From CAVPMN01 sp963706425 (GTDB taxonomy: Bacteria; Actinomycetota; Acidimicrobiia; Acidimicrobiales; Acidimicrobilacustridaceae), in NCBI GenBank assembly GCA_963706425.1, contig CAVPMN010000001.1, forward strand, positions 682,001 through 746,000: a stretch of DNA of 64,000 bases. Direction: 5' to 3'. Under the pieces are notes generated by a model. That model had not been told where the DNA came from and searched no databases. It saw only the letters and a program-made list of their open reading frames with translations. Every line of letters begins with the position of its first letter. Position 1 is the first letter of the stretch. Made by a program: the position numbers and the translations under genes. Shown here piece by piece: positions 1 through 9,281 of this stretch.

Positions 1-33
1 TGCGAGTTCGCCCGACCCCCCGTCCGAAATCGA

Positions 34-88
34 CCCGAACTGGCCGTCCAGATCAAGAAGATCGGTCGATCTGGACGGCCAGTTCGGG
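34..88 (-). terminator. 21-bp perfect inverted repeat at operon 3' end
   Basis: The left arm (34-54) and right arm (68-88) are exact reverse complements across a 13-base spacer. The hairpin lies just past the stop codon of the leftward beta-propeller lipoprotein gene, where a transcription terminator would be. There is no T-tract, which is common for actinobacterial hairpin terminators. The flank CGTCCGAAATCG recurs beside the palindrome near 48.35 kb, so it may belong to a dispersed repeat group. Confidence 0.55.
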
Positions 89-92
89 GAGG

Positions 93-1025
93 TCAGGAGA
101 GGCGGGCGAGGGTGCCGTCGCGGCGGTCGACCACCCACACCGCATCGGCCCCGGTAGCCACCCGCAGGGGCTGTGCGCCCATCGAAATGGTCGCGGTGGT
201 CTCGCCGTCGCCCAGGGCCAGACGCGACAAGGTGCCGTCGCCGCTGTTGGCCACCCACACCGCTCCCTGGCCGACGGCGACGCTCACCGGACGATCGCCC
301 ACTTCGGTGGTGCCGGTGACGGAGCCGTCGTCGAGGTCGATGCGCGTGATGGTGTCGTCCTGCTCGTTGGCGACCCACAACATCCCCTCGCCCGCAGCGA
401 CCGCGTTGGGCAGTCGACCGACCGTGATGGTCGAGGTGACCTCGCCCGAGTCGGGATCGACGCGCACGACCTGGTCGGCGCCGGCGTCGGCGATCCACAC
501 GGCACCAGCGCCCGTGGCCACGCCGATCGGGAAGTCGCCCACGTCTCTCGTCCACTCGACGCGGGCCGTCGCGGGGTCGATCCTCGACAGCGTGCCCGCC
601 TCGGAGCTGGTGGCCCACACGGCATCGAGGCCGACGGCCACGACCGCCACGCCAGCGACCTCGGCCTCCTCCAGCGGGACGAGGCTCACCGGATCGACGC
701 GCACGACGACACCCCGGTCGCCGTCGGCGACCCACAGCGCATCGTCGTCGGCCGGATCGATGGCCACGCTCAACACCGTGCCCCCGACTCGGGGGGAACG
801 CGTCTGGCCTAGCCCGTCGACGTCGAGCGCGACCACGGTGTCACCATCGGCTACATAGACCCGATCGTCGTCGACCGCCACGGCGGACAGCTCGCCGCCG
901 ATGGGGACCGTGGCCGAGACCTCGTCCGGCGGCGCCGACGACGAGCACGACCCGATCGTCCCGACCGCGACCGCAAGCGCCGCGGTCGCGCCCAGTGCCC
1001 GGAGCACGCGACCGCTCGCGTTCAT
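93..1025 (-). CDS. YncE/YVTN-type beta-propeller lipoprotein
   Basis: A 310-residue exported protein. The N-terminus has a basic stretch, a hydrophobic core and a lipobox-like IGSC near residue 27 followed by serines, so it is probably a lipoprotein. The rest is about seven repeats of roughly 42 residues carrying motifs such as AVWVANSGDGTLSRL and a following Asp-Pro-(D/E)-(S/D)-G turn, typical of YVTN/NHL beta-propellers. It overlaps the MacB-like permease gene by 4 bases (ATGA) as the last gene of the leftward transporter operon. It may be an extracytoplasmic partner of that transporter. The ligand is unknown. Confidence 0.85.
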   Translation of the reverse strand: MNASGRVLRALGATAALAVAVGTIGSCSSSAPPDEVSATVPIGGELSAVAVDDDRVYVADGDTVVALDVDGLGQTRSPRVGGTVLSVAIDPADDDALWVADGDRGVVVRVDPVSLVPLEEAEVAGVAVVAVGLDAVWATSSEAGTLSRIDPATARVEWTRDVGDFPIGVATGAGAVWIADAGADQVVRVDPDSGEVTSTITVGRLPNAVAAGEGMLWVANEQDDTITRIDLDDGSVTGTTEVGDRPVSVAVGQGAVWVANSGDGTLSRLALGDGETTATISMGAQPLRVATGADAVWVVDRRDGTLARLS

Positions 1026-2212
1026 CCGAGGCGCAGGGTCTCGAGGGGCTCGAGGCGGGCGGCCTTCATGGCCGGGAAGATCCCCGCGACCGTGGCCACG
1101 GCGATCGACAGGGCGCCGGCCCAGATGAGCAGCAGCGGGCTGAGCGTGAACGTCCAGTCCTGGAGGGTGGCACCGAGGAAGACGGCGATCGTGCCTGCCA
1201 GCGCACCCGCCGCCCCGCCCGCGACCCCGACCAGGAACGCCTCGATCACGAACTGGCTGGCGATGATCGAGCGGGTGTTGCCGAGCGCGCGCCGGATGCC
1301 GATCTCCGAACTGCGTTGGATCACCGAGATCGACATCACGTTGGCGATGCCGACACCGCCGACCACCAGCGCGAGCGCACCCATGGCGATGACGACCGCC
1401 TGGAGCGTCTGGTCGACCTGGGCTTCCGCCTCGAGCAGCGATGACGGCACCTCGGTGGTGACGGTCTCGGAGCCACCCAGCGCGATGGCGGTGGGCAGCA
1501 CCTCGACCGCCTCGTCAGTGCGCCCATCCTCGACTCGCAGGTACATCGCCGTCGGCTCGGGGTCGGCGTCGAAGTCGCGCTCGGCGGCCACCGGCGTGAT
1601 GAAGACCGAGTTGTTGACCGTGGGGATGAGATCGACCCGGTCGAGCACGCCGACGACGGCGTAGGCCTTGCCGTCGAGCTCGACGGCGCGAATCTCGGTG
1701 TCGAGGTACTGGAACTCGCCGGCCAGCTCCGATCCGAGCACCGCGGCACGGACTTGGGAGTTGTCGTCGGACTCGTCGAGCCATCGTCCTGCCCGCATGT
1801 CGACTTCGAGCACGCCGGGGAGCGAGCTGTCGGCCACGCGGACGCTCGCCGGCAGGGTCTGGAAGAAGTCGAGCGACTCCTCGGTCGGCACCACCTTGAT
1901 GTCGCTCAACTCGTTGATGGCGGTGACCTCTTCGACGATGGTGACCCGGAAGGCGCGATCGACGGCTGCCTCCGGCAGCTTGGCGCCCCCGCCGGCGCTG
2001 CCGAGCGTGTCGGAAGCGTTCACCACCACAAGGTTCGTGCCCAGCTCGCGCAGCTTCTGCTTGAGGTCGCCCTTGGCCGACTCGGACATGCCCACCGCGC
2101 CGACGATGGCGGCCACCCCCAGCATGGGGCCGAGGGCGATGAGCAGGGTGCGGGTCTTGCGCGCGCCGAGACCGGCGAGCGCGACCGAGATGATCTCGCG
2201 GAGCCGACCCAT
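1022..2212 (-). CDS. MacB/FtsX-type ABC transporter permease
   Basis: A 396-residue permease with MacB topology: one N-terminal membrane segment (about residues 20-42), a large extracytoplasmic MacB-PCD-like domain (about 45-260), then three membrane segments forming the FtsX domain (about 270-385). The motif ERSSEIGIRRALG-like stretch (seen as QRSSEIGIRRALG) is typical of the FtsX family. It lies 3 bases from the ATPase gene, so the two very likely form one Mac/Lol-type transporter powered in the cytoplasm and acting on substrates or proteins outside the membrane. Substrate unknown; family assignment is firm. Confidence 0.9.
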   Translation of the reverse strand: MGRLREIISVALAGLGARKTRTLLIALGPMLGVAAIVGAVGMSESAKGDLKQKLRELGTNLVVVNASDTLGSAGGGAKLPEAAVDRAFRVTIVEEVTAINELSDIKVVPTEESLDFFQTLPASVRVADSSLPGVLEVDMRAGRWLDESDDNSQVRAAVLGSELAGEFQYLDTEIRAVELDGKAYAVVGVLDRVDLIPTVNNSVFITPVAAERDFDADPEPTAMYLRVEDGRTDEAVEVLPTAIALGGSETVTTEVPSSLLEAEAQVDQTLQAVVIAMGALALVVGGVGIANVMSISVIQRSSEIGIRRALGNTRSIIASQFVIEAFLVGVAGGAAGALAGTIAVFLGATLQDWTFTLSPLLLIWAGALSIAVATVAGIFPAMKAARLEPLETLRLG

Positions 2213-2215
2213 CGC

Positions 2216-2959
2216 TCAGCGTTCCTGCGGGCCGAGGGTCGAGGACCCGCCCGCAGGCGCCTGCCGAAGCGGTCCGAGGGGTGTGCCGGGCTCGGCCCGC
2301 TCGTCGCCGACGATGTGACCGTCGAGCATCGACACGCGTCGCTCGGTCTGCGCGGCCAGGTCGCGGTCGTGGGTGACGATGACGACGGCACTGTCGGGGG
2401 CGACGAGGCCGGAGAGGATGCCCATGACGTTGGCTGCGTTGGCGGTGTCGAGCGCGCCGGTGGGCTCGTCGGCGAGCACCATCTTCGGCCGGGTCACGAT
2501 CGCCCGCGCCAACGCCACCCGTTGCTGCTCGCCACCGGACAGCTGGATGGGCCGGTGATCGAACCGGTGACCAAGACCCACGCGGTCGAGGGCTTCGCGC
2601 GCCCGCTCGGTGCGTTCGGCCGACGTGAGGCCCCGATAGAGCAGCGCGGTCTCGACGTTGCCCTGCGCGGTGAGGTGAGGGATCAGATGGAACTGCTGGA
2701 ACACGAAGCCGACGAAGTTGCCCCGCAGGTGCGAGCGGGCATCGTCGTCGAGCGCAGCCGTCTCGTGCTCACCCGCCCAGATGCGACCTTTGGTGGGGAT
2801 GTCGAGGATGCCGAGCAGCCCGAGCATCGTCGATTTGCCCGATCCCGACGGGCCGACGATCGACATGAAGTCACCGGCCCGGATCGACAGGGACACATCG
2901 CTCAACGTGTGCACCGGGACTTCGTCGCCGTAGGTCCGCGTCACGCTCTCGAGGCGCAT
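2216..2959 (-). CDS. MacB/LolD-type ABC transporter ATP-binding protein
   Basis: ABC ATPase of the MacB/LolD/FtsE group. Visible motifs are Walker A GPSGSGKST, signature LSGGEQQRVALARAI, Walker B MVLADEPTGALD and the H-loop VTHD. I chose the ATG at 2959, which has AGAGGG upstream and begins MRLESVTRTYG. In-frame alternatives are a GTG at 2965 and a TTG at 3013 that overlaps the stop of the preceding adaptor gene (TTGA), which would imply translational coupling. It sits between the adaptor and permease genes and should energise that export complex. Confidence 0.9.
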   Translation of the reverse strand: MRLESVTRTYGDEVPVHTLSDVSLSIRAGDFMSIVGPSGSGKSTMLGLLGILDIPTKGRIWAGEHETAALDDDARSHLRGNFVGFVFQQFHLIPHLTAQGNVETALLYRGLTSAERTERAREALDRVGLGHRFDHRPIQLSGGEQQRVALARAIVTRPKMVLADEPTGALDTANAANVMGILSGLVAPDSAVVIVTHDRDLAAQTERRVSMLDGHIVGDERAEPGTPLGPLRQAPAGGSSTLGPQER

Positions 2960-3009
2960 GAGCACGTCGCCCTCTGTTCGACGCCCTGGTCGAGCGGCAT
3001 CGGCCGAGC

Positions 3010-5692
3010 TCAACGGTTCACTTCCACCACGACCAGCTCGTCACCGGCCAGCCCTTCACGGATCTCGATGTACGCGCCCTCGCTCAACCCGGTGACGACG
3101 GTGACGCTGGAGACGGTGCCGTCGTCGGACACCACTCGCACCGAGGCCTCGGTGCCCGTGCCCACCAGGGCCGCCACCGGCACCACGATCACGTCGGTGC
3201 TCTCCTCGAGCACGACGTCGACGTTGACCGTGGCGCCGTCGACCGCGGGCAGGTCGCCGAGCACTTCGATCTCGCCCTCGTAGCTCTCGGTCTCGGTGTC
3301 GTCGACCGAGGGGGTGTCGTCGAGGTCAGCGATCTGCGCGTCGGCGGTGACACCCGTGGCCGCGAACTCGACGGTGGCGGCCAGCCCGGTCGTGAGCTCG
3401 GCGCGGTCGCTCGGCGCCAGCTTCATGGTGACGGTGAGGTCGTCCTCGGTGAGCGTCATCAGCTCGGTGCCCTCGGGGAGGAACTCACCGAGGTCGACGG
3501 CGACGGTGCCCACCCGGGTGGGCCACGTGCCGACGATCATGTCGCCGGCCTGGAACACGGCATCGTCATCGATCGTCTCGATCGAGATGCCTGCTGCGAT
3601 GGCACCGGCGGGCATGATCACCACGCCGGTGGTGGCCTTGAAGTCGTCGCCCTCGTCGGCGGTGCCGCTCACGTTGAAGCTGATCGACGTGGCTTCGGCC
3701 ATCGGCGCGTCGGCCACCACCGCGAAGCTGATCGTGCCCCCCTCGTAGACGGGACCGCCACCCATGATCGACACCGTCGGCACGTCCTCCGACTCGATGA
3801 CGACGGTGTCGCTGGCGGGCGAGCCCAACCGGTACTCGCCCGTCGGCGAGCCCAACAGCGTGAGCGTGAGGGTCTCGTCGCCCTCGACCGCGTCGTCCTG
3901 GTCGATGTTGATGTTGATGGTGGCCTCCGACCCGTCGTCGTCGTCACCATCGACCCCGATGCCTCCGAGGTCGAAGACGCCTTCGACCTCGCCGTAGTCG
4001 GCGCCTTCGGTGGCCGAGCCCCCCACGACGTAGCCGACCTCGATGGCCTCGGCGATGTCGACGTTGGACGTGACCGTGAACGACGCCGAGTCACCCTCGC
4101 CGACCCGCGACTGCTCGGCCTGCACGCGGAGCACGGGCAGGTCGCCGAAGTCGTCGTTGATCGTGACGGCGACCTCCGGGATCTTGCCGAGCCGATAGGT
4201 GCCCTCGAGGAAGCCCGGTGGGTTGGCCACCGCCACCGTGAGCTCCTCTTGGCCTTCGAGGATCTTGTCGCTCAGGATCGGCACCGTGATGGTGGCCGCG
4301 GACGCCCCGGCGCGGATGATGACGGTGTCGTCGATCTCGTCGTAGTCGTCGCCGTTGTCGGCGTCGCCGCCGATCGTCAGGCTGATCTGGGTGCTCTCGA
4401 GCATGCGCTGGTCGGACTGCACGGTGAAGGTGGTGCTCTGGCCCTCCGACACGACGGTCGGACTGGCGCTGATGTTCACCTCGGGCACGCTGTCGTCGAT
4501 GATCGTGACCGTGGCGGCCGACGGGCTGCCGACCACGTAGCCAGACCCGGACCGCACCGTGACGCGCACGGTCTCGGGCGACTCGAGTCGGGAGTCGGCG
4601 AACGTCGAGACCAGCAGCTCGACTTGGCTCTGGCCGGCCTGCAGCGTGACCTCGCCGTTGATCAGCTCGTAGTCGGTGCCCGGCGTGGCTGTGCCCGAGA
4701 TGGCGTACTCGATCGTGATGTCGGTCGCGGGACGCAGGGTTGAGTTGAAGATGAGACGGGACACCTCGCCCTCGGGCACCTCGGTGGGACTGACGGCCAC
4801 GGCGATGCGCGGCAGCGCGCCGGCGAGCAGCACCTGCGGTGGGCCCTGGTCGAGATCGTGCACGGTGTAGCGAGGAACGATGGAGGCGCCGCCTCGGCGC
4901 AGCGAGGCGGGCACGCCCTGCACCCCGCCCGTCGACACCGGCGCCACCTCGCCACTTTCGACGAGCTGCTGAGGAACGCCGCCGGGCTCCTCCCGGATGA
5001 CCGCACCTGCGCTGCTGAGCGCGCCGATCTCGTAGCCCGACGCGCCCCCGGCGCCGCCGAGGCTCACCGTGACGGTCTCGTCCGGCTCGGGCTCAGGGAT
5101 GCTGTAGCCGTACTGGGCCTGCCAGTCGAGCAGCGCCGAGCGGGTCTGGGCGGTGAAGTCGAGGTCGACCGGGACCCGGATCGAAGCCCACCGTCGAGAG
5201 GATCTGCTCGAGCTGGTAGACGTCGAAACCGATGGCGCCCTCTTCGAGCGGTCGCCAGAAGGGCATGTCGCCGGGCACGGCCACCGCGGGACGACCGTCG
5301 ACCGCCAGCACCTCGTCGCCCGTGTTGATCGTGTCGCCGTCGTCGACCCGCAACGCCGTGAGCCGGCCGTCGGTGAGCATGTTGAGCGAGCCGATCTCCT
5401 TGTGCGTCACCTCGCCCTCGACCGTGACCACGTCCTGCAGGGTGCGGCGTTCGACGGGTGCGAACACGATCTGCTGGTCGTCGGCGCTGCTGCCCCCACC
5501 GCCGAAGAAGAACAACCTGATGAGGATCAGGGCGGCGATGACGGCGAACGCGGCGACCAGCTTCTTGTGGCCCCGCATCCACGCGGCCACCGCCGCCGCC
5601 CTACCTGCGGGGGCGGCGCCTGCCGGCCCGCCGTCGGTGGACGGCCCGTCGGGCGGGGGCGGCAGTGTCGGATCGAGGGTGTCAGATGTCAA
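3010..5692 (-). CDS. Membrane-fusion adaptor with PG-binding and Calx-beta-like repeats (frameshifted)
   Basis: One gene of about 890 codons broken by a one-base frameshift near 5171-5177. The upstream part (from 5692) has a membrane segment (about residues 45-62), a lipoyl-type adaptor region (VEGEVTHKEIG, then DGDTINTGDEV) and the start of a peptidoglycan-binding-like domain (FDVYQLEQIL). Removing one base in the GGG/CCC run restores DPGPVDLDFTAQTRSALLDW and joins the downstream part. There, about 3.5-4 Calx-beta-like repeats follow (SEGQSTTFTV, GEGDSASFTV, with EGDETLTLTL-type endings), then the C-terminal adaptor half ending in VVPVAALVG...GLSEGAYIEI. It is cotranscribed with the ATPase and permease and would be their extracytoplasmic subunit. 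Confidence 0.8.
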
Positions 5693-6287
5693 CGCCGGCC
5701 TCCTCGGCTGCCTGCTGCCCGCATTCGCTGAAGTCCTTGGCCTCGTCGGCGTTCGGTGGCGCCTCAGGTGGCGCGGTGAACTGGAGCAGCCCGTTCTCGT
5801 CGGGGCGGAACTCGCCGACCGTCCAGCCGCGCCGATCGAGGCAGTCGAACAGGCCCACCACGACCTTGTTGCGGTCCTCGGCCTGCTCGGGCGTCATCGC
5901 CTCCTGTTCGGCTTGGAACTCCTGGTAGGTCTCGGCGATGCCGGTCTCGTTGTTGCAGGTGGCCAGGGCCTTCTGGAGCCCCGGCTCGAGGCTCTGGAAG
6001 TCGGCGATGACGTTGCTCAGGTCGACGTCGGCGTAGCCCTCGCGCTCGAGGCAGTCGCGGAAGTTGAGGTAGGCCGACCCGAGTTGGGCCGCGGCCGACT
6101 CCTCGTTCTCGGCGACGGGCACGGTGTCGCCACCGACCGCACCCCGCTCGGTGCCCTCGAGGTCGACCTTGGCGTAGCCGGCCGGCACGAGCTGTTGGTC
6201 GGCCTGCTCGCCGCCGCCGCACGCGCTCACCACGAGGGCGATCGCGGACGCGACGATGACCGGCATCGCCCGTCGCACTCCCCCCAT
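5682..6287 (-). CDS. Cysteine-containing lipoprotein of unknown function
   Basis: About 201 residues, starting at the ATG at 6287, which has a GGGGG ribosome site upstream. The N-terminus is a lipoprotein signal with lipobox VSAC. The mature part contains two similar segments, NFRDCLEREGYADV and GLFDCLDRRGWTVGEF, each followed by another Cys (LATC, FSEC), so two disulfides are likely. It is first in the leftward MacB-type operon, and its end overlaps the adaptor start by about 11 bases. I do not recognise a named family. The position suggests a surface partner of the exporter; that role is inference. Confidence 0.75.
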   Translation of the reverse strand: MGGVRRAMPVIVASAIALVVSACGGGEQADQQLVPAGYAKVDLEGTERGAVGGDTVPVAENEESAAAQLGSAYLNFRDCLEREGYADVDLSNVIADFQSLEPGLQKALATCNNETGIAETYQEFQAEQEAMTPEQAEDRNKVVVGLFDCLDRRGWTVGEFRPDENGLLQFTAPPEAPPNADEAKDFSECGQQAAEEAGVDI

Positions 6288-6422
6288 GTGTGCCCCCTGT
6301 TTGCCCTGTCCGTGCCGGGACGACTGAGGCACAAGTTGTAGCACGCGGTCTGCAACCTTCTCGGGTCACCCCTGCCGTCGCGCACCCCGAGGCCGGCCGA
6401 GGAGCGACGGCGGCGCTCGGCG

Positions 6423-7508
6423 TCAGAGCTCGATGACCGAGCGGATGACCTCGCCGCGCTTCATCTTCTGGATGGCGTCGTTCACGTCGTCGAGCGTGAT
6501 GCGCTGGCTGATCATGCCCTCGAGGTCGAGCTTGCCGGCCTTCCAGAGCCGCAGCAGCCGGTTGAAGTCGGTGCGCACGTCGGCCGAGCCGTAGTAGCTG
6601 CCCTTGAAGGTCTTCTCCTGGAAGAAGATCTCGAACATGTTGAACTCGACGCTCTGGCCCATGTTGCCGACGCCGACCACCACTGCGGTGCCGCCGCGGC
6701 GGGCAGCGTCGTAGGCGGCACGCACGGTCTGGGGCAGGCCGATGGCCTCGAAGGCGTAGTCGAAGCCGCCGGCGTCACCGGTGAGCTCGCCCTGCAGCGC
6801 GGGCAGGTCGTCGGGCTTGACCGAGTGGGTGGCACCCATGCGCTTGGCCATCTCGAGCTTGTCGTCGTTGAGGTCGACGGCCACGATGACCGCGGCGCCG
6901 GCGATGTTGCAGCCCTGGATGACCGAGATGCCCACGCCGCCACAGCCGAACACCACGCACGTGGAGCCCGGGGTGACCTTGGCCGTGTTGATGGCGGCGC
7001 CGACACCGGTGGTGACGCCACACCCGATGAGCGAGGCGATGTCGAACGGCACGTCGTCGTCGATCTTGACGGCCGCCTCCTGCGGGACGACCAGCTCTTC
7101 GGCGAACGTGCCGGTGCCGGCCATGCCGAACAGATCGGTGTCGCCTTCCTTGAACTTCGGCAGACCGGCGATGGCGAACTGGATCATGATGCAGAGGTGC
7201 GGCTGCTTCTGGTCGACACACGCCACGCACTTGCCGCACGGCGGCGACCAGGCGACGACCACGTGATCGCCGACGGCGAGGCTCGTGACGGCCGAACCGA
7301 CCTCGCTGATGATGCCGGCACCCTCGTGGCCGGGCACGAAGGGCGTGCCCTGGGGGAGGTCGCCCTTCATGGCGTGCAGATCGGAGTGGCACACGCCCGT
7401 CGCCTTGATGTCGATCTTGACGTCGGTGGGCCCGAGCGCGTTGACGGTGGCGTTCTCGATGATCTCGAGCGTCTCGCCGCCACTTTCACGGAGCACTGCA
7501 GCACGCAT
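6423..7508 (-). CDS. Zinc-dependent alcohol dehydrogenase (MDR superfamily)
   Basis: A 361-residue medium-chain dehydrogenase. The catalytic zinc region appears as GVCHSDLH and GHEGAG, the structural zinc site as CGKCVACVDQKQPHLC, and the NAD-binding glycine motif as GCGGVGISVIQG. It resembles the NDMA-dependent or class III-like alcohol dehydrogenases common in actinobacteria. The ATG at 7508 is preceded by AAGGGGGA; longer upstream reading frame is low-complexity and unlikely to be coding. It is divergent from the acyl-CoA ligase at 7712 and may oxidise an alcohol intermediate before CoA activation. Substrate is not evident. Confidence 0.9.
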   Translation of the reverse strand: MRAAVLRESGGETLEIIENATVNALGPTDVKIDIKATGVCHSDLHAMKGDLPQGTPFVPGHEGAGIISEVGSAVTSLAVGDHVVVAWSPPCGKCVACVDQKQPHLCIMIQFAIAGLPKFKEGDTDLFGMAGTGTFAEELVVPQEAAVKIDDDVPFDIASLIGCGVTTGVGAAINTAKVTPGSTCVVFGCGGVGISVIQGCNIAGAAVIVAVDLNDDKLEMAKRMGATHSVKPDDLPALQGELTGDAGGFDYAFEAIGLPQTVRAAYDAARRGGTAVVVGVGNMGQSVEFNMFEIFFQEKTFKGSYYGSADVRTDFNRLLRLWKAGKLDLEGMISQRITLDDVNDAIQKMKRGEVIRSVIEL

Positions 7509-7590
7509 GTAGGGATCCCCCTTGAGAAGTCGTGGCCCTTCCGGGCGCCGGGCCGTTGGCGTGGGCGCCACCGGAGTCGCGGCGGACCCT

Positions 7591-7634
7591 ATCTCCGCCG
7601 GAGGCACCAAGCATCTCCGCCGGAGGCACGAAGC
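7591..7634. repeat. Two tandem 22-bp repeats in divergent promoter region
   Basis: Two adjacent copies (7591-7612 and 7613-7634) differ at one base. Each contains the dyad CTCCGCCGGAG. They lie between the divergent alcohol dehydrogenase and acyl-CoA ligase genes and could be paired regulator sites. Confidence 0.5.
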
Positions 7635-7658
7635 GTCGTCACCAGTGGCAGCTGAGCG

Positions 7659-7671
7659 AGAACGCGTTCTA
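7659..7671. promoter_or_regulatory. KstR-like operator
   Basis: The palindrome AGAACGCGTTCT (7659-7670) followed by A matches the mycobacterial KstR consensus TNNAACNNGTTNNA except for the first T, which is G here. It is about 40 bases upstream of the acyl-CoA ligase start. The same core occurs upstream of two acyl-CoA dehydrogenase genes in this window. Confidence 0.6.
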
Positions 7672-7672
7672 G

Positions 7673-7689
7673 TCTGATGGCTCGTCAGA
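7673..7689. promoter_or_regulatory. Second dyad (TCTGA-N7-TCAGA), TetR-type operator candidate
   Basis: The 17-base dyad TCTGATGGCTCGTCAGA lies between the KstR-like site and the acyl-CoA ligase start. Size and symmetry are typical of TetR-family operators, but no cognate regulator can be named. Confidence 0.35.
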
Positions 7690-7711
7690 TCTTCTCGAGG
7701 GGGCACCGACC

Positions 7712-9262
7712 ATGCCAGATCTTGGCTTCTGGAATCTCGCGCAAGCCGATCCGGAGCGCGTCGCGCTCGTCACGCCCGACGGCCTCGAGCACACCGCGGG
7801 CGAGCTGCTCGCCGTCGCCAACCAGGTGAGCCACGGATTGCGCGCCCAGGGACTCGAGCGAGGCGACACCGTCGCCTGCGTGCTGCCCAACGGCCTCGAG
7901 ATGGTCGAGCTCTACCTGGGTGCCATGCAGATCGGGCTCTACCTCACCCCGATCAACCACCACCTCGTCGGGCCCGAGATCGCCTACATCGTCAACGACA
8001 GCGACGCCAAGGTCTTCGTGGCCGACGCTCGTTTCGCCGACGAGATCGCCAAGGCCATGACCGAGATCGAGCTCGACGCCAGCCACTGCTTCGCCGTCGG
8101 TGACATCGCCGGCCTGCGACCGTGGAACGAGCTGGTCGACAGCCAGCCGACCACGCTGCCCGACGACCGCATCGCCGGCGCGCCCATGCACTACACGTCT
8201 GGCACGACCGGCCGACCCAAGGGCGTGAAGCGCCCGCTGGTCGAGATCGACCCTGACACCCTCGGCGAGCTCTACGCCGGCTTCCAGGGCATGTTCGGCG
8301 TGCAGGCCCTCGACGACCATGTGCACATCACCGGCTCGCCGCTCTACCACACCGCGGTGTTGATGTGGACGGCCAACTCCATGCACATGGGCCACAAGGT
8401 CGTGCTGATGGACAAGTGGACGCCCGAGAGCATGCTGCAGCTGATCGAGGAGCACCGCGTCACGACGTCGCACATGGTGCCCACGCAGTTCCACCGGCTC
8501 CTCGCGCTGCCCGACGACGTGCGCCTCAAGTACGACGTGTCGTCGACACGATGCATGGTGCACGCCGCCGCACCCTGCCCGCCCGACGTGAAGCGCCGCA
8601 TGATCGAGTGGTGGGGCGACGCCATCATGGAGTACTACGCGGCCACCGAAGGCGGCGGCTCGATCATCACCGCCCAGGAATGGCTCACCAAGCCGGGCAG
8701 CGTCGGCAAGGCCTGGCCCGGGTTCGAGCTGCGCATCCTCGACGACGACGGCAACCAGTTGCCGGCCAACACCGAGGGCACCGTCTACATGTCGCTCGCC
8801 ACCACCGACTTCGAATACAAGGGCGACCGCAAGAAGACCGACGACAACCGGCGCGACGGTTTCTTCACCGTGGGCGACTGGGGCCTCATCGACGACGACG
8901 GCTACCTGTTCCTGAAAGATCGCAAGAGCGACATGATCATCTCGGGTGGGGTGAACATCTACCCAGCCGAGATCGAGGGCGAGCTGCTCACGTTCCCGAA
9001 GATCGCCGACGTGGCCGTGTTCGGCATCCCCCATCCCGACTGGGGCGAGGAGATCAAGGCCGTCGTGCAGCCGGCCGAAGGGGTGGAGCCCGACGATGCC
9101 CTGCGCGACGAGATCCTCGCGTTCAGCGCCGACCGCTTGGCCAAGTTCAAGCGTCCGAAGACCATCGACTTCATGGCCGAGCTGCCCCGCGACCCCAACG
9201 GCAAGCTCTACAAGCGCAAGCTGCGTGACCCCTACTGGGAAGGCCGCGACGCCCGCATCTGA
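7712..9262 (+). CDS. Acyl-CoA synthetase (FadD-type, ANL superfamily)
   Basis: A 516-residue adenylate-forming ligase that activates a carboxylic acid to its CoA thioester using ATP. The P-loop-like motif appears as YTSGTTGRPKG (about residues 166-176), followed by YYAATEGGG, the hinge region GDWGLIDDDGYLFLKDRKSDMI, seen in part, and the C-terminal lysine motif DPNGKLYKRKL. The ATG at 7712 is well placed. A KstR-like palindrome and a second dyad lie just upstream, which suggests control with sterol or fatty-acid catabolic genes. It leads a rightward cluster with two AhpD-like genes. The exact acyl substrate cannot be read from sequence. Confidence 0.9.
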   Translation: MPDLGFWNLAQADPERVALVTPDGLEHTAGELLAVANQVSHGLRAQGLERGDTVACVLPNGLEMVELYLGAMQIGLYLTPINHHLVGPEIAYIVNDSDAKVFVADARFADEIAKAMTEIELDASHCFAVGDIAGLRPWNELVDSQPTTLPDDRIAGAPMHYTSGTTGRPKGVKRPLVEIDPDTLGELYAGFQGMFGVQALDDHVHITGSPLYHTAVLMWTANSMHMGHKVVLMDKWTPESMLQLIEEHRVTTSHMVPTQFHRLLALPDDVRLKYDVSSTRCMVHAAAPCPPDVKRRMIEWWGDAIMEYYAATEGGGSIITAQEWLTKPGSVGKAWPGFELRILDDDGNQLPANTEGTVYMSLATTDFEYKGDRKKTDDNRRDGFFTVGDWGLIDDDGYLFLKDRKSDMIISGGVNIYPAEIEGELLTFPKIADVAVFGIPHPDWGEEIKAVVQPAEGVEPDDALRDEILAFSADRLAKFKRPKTIDFMAELPRDPNGKLYKRKLRDPYWEGRDARI

Positions 9263-9281
9263 GCGGCCGACGCAACCGCCC

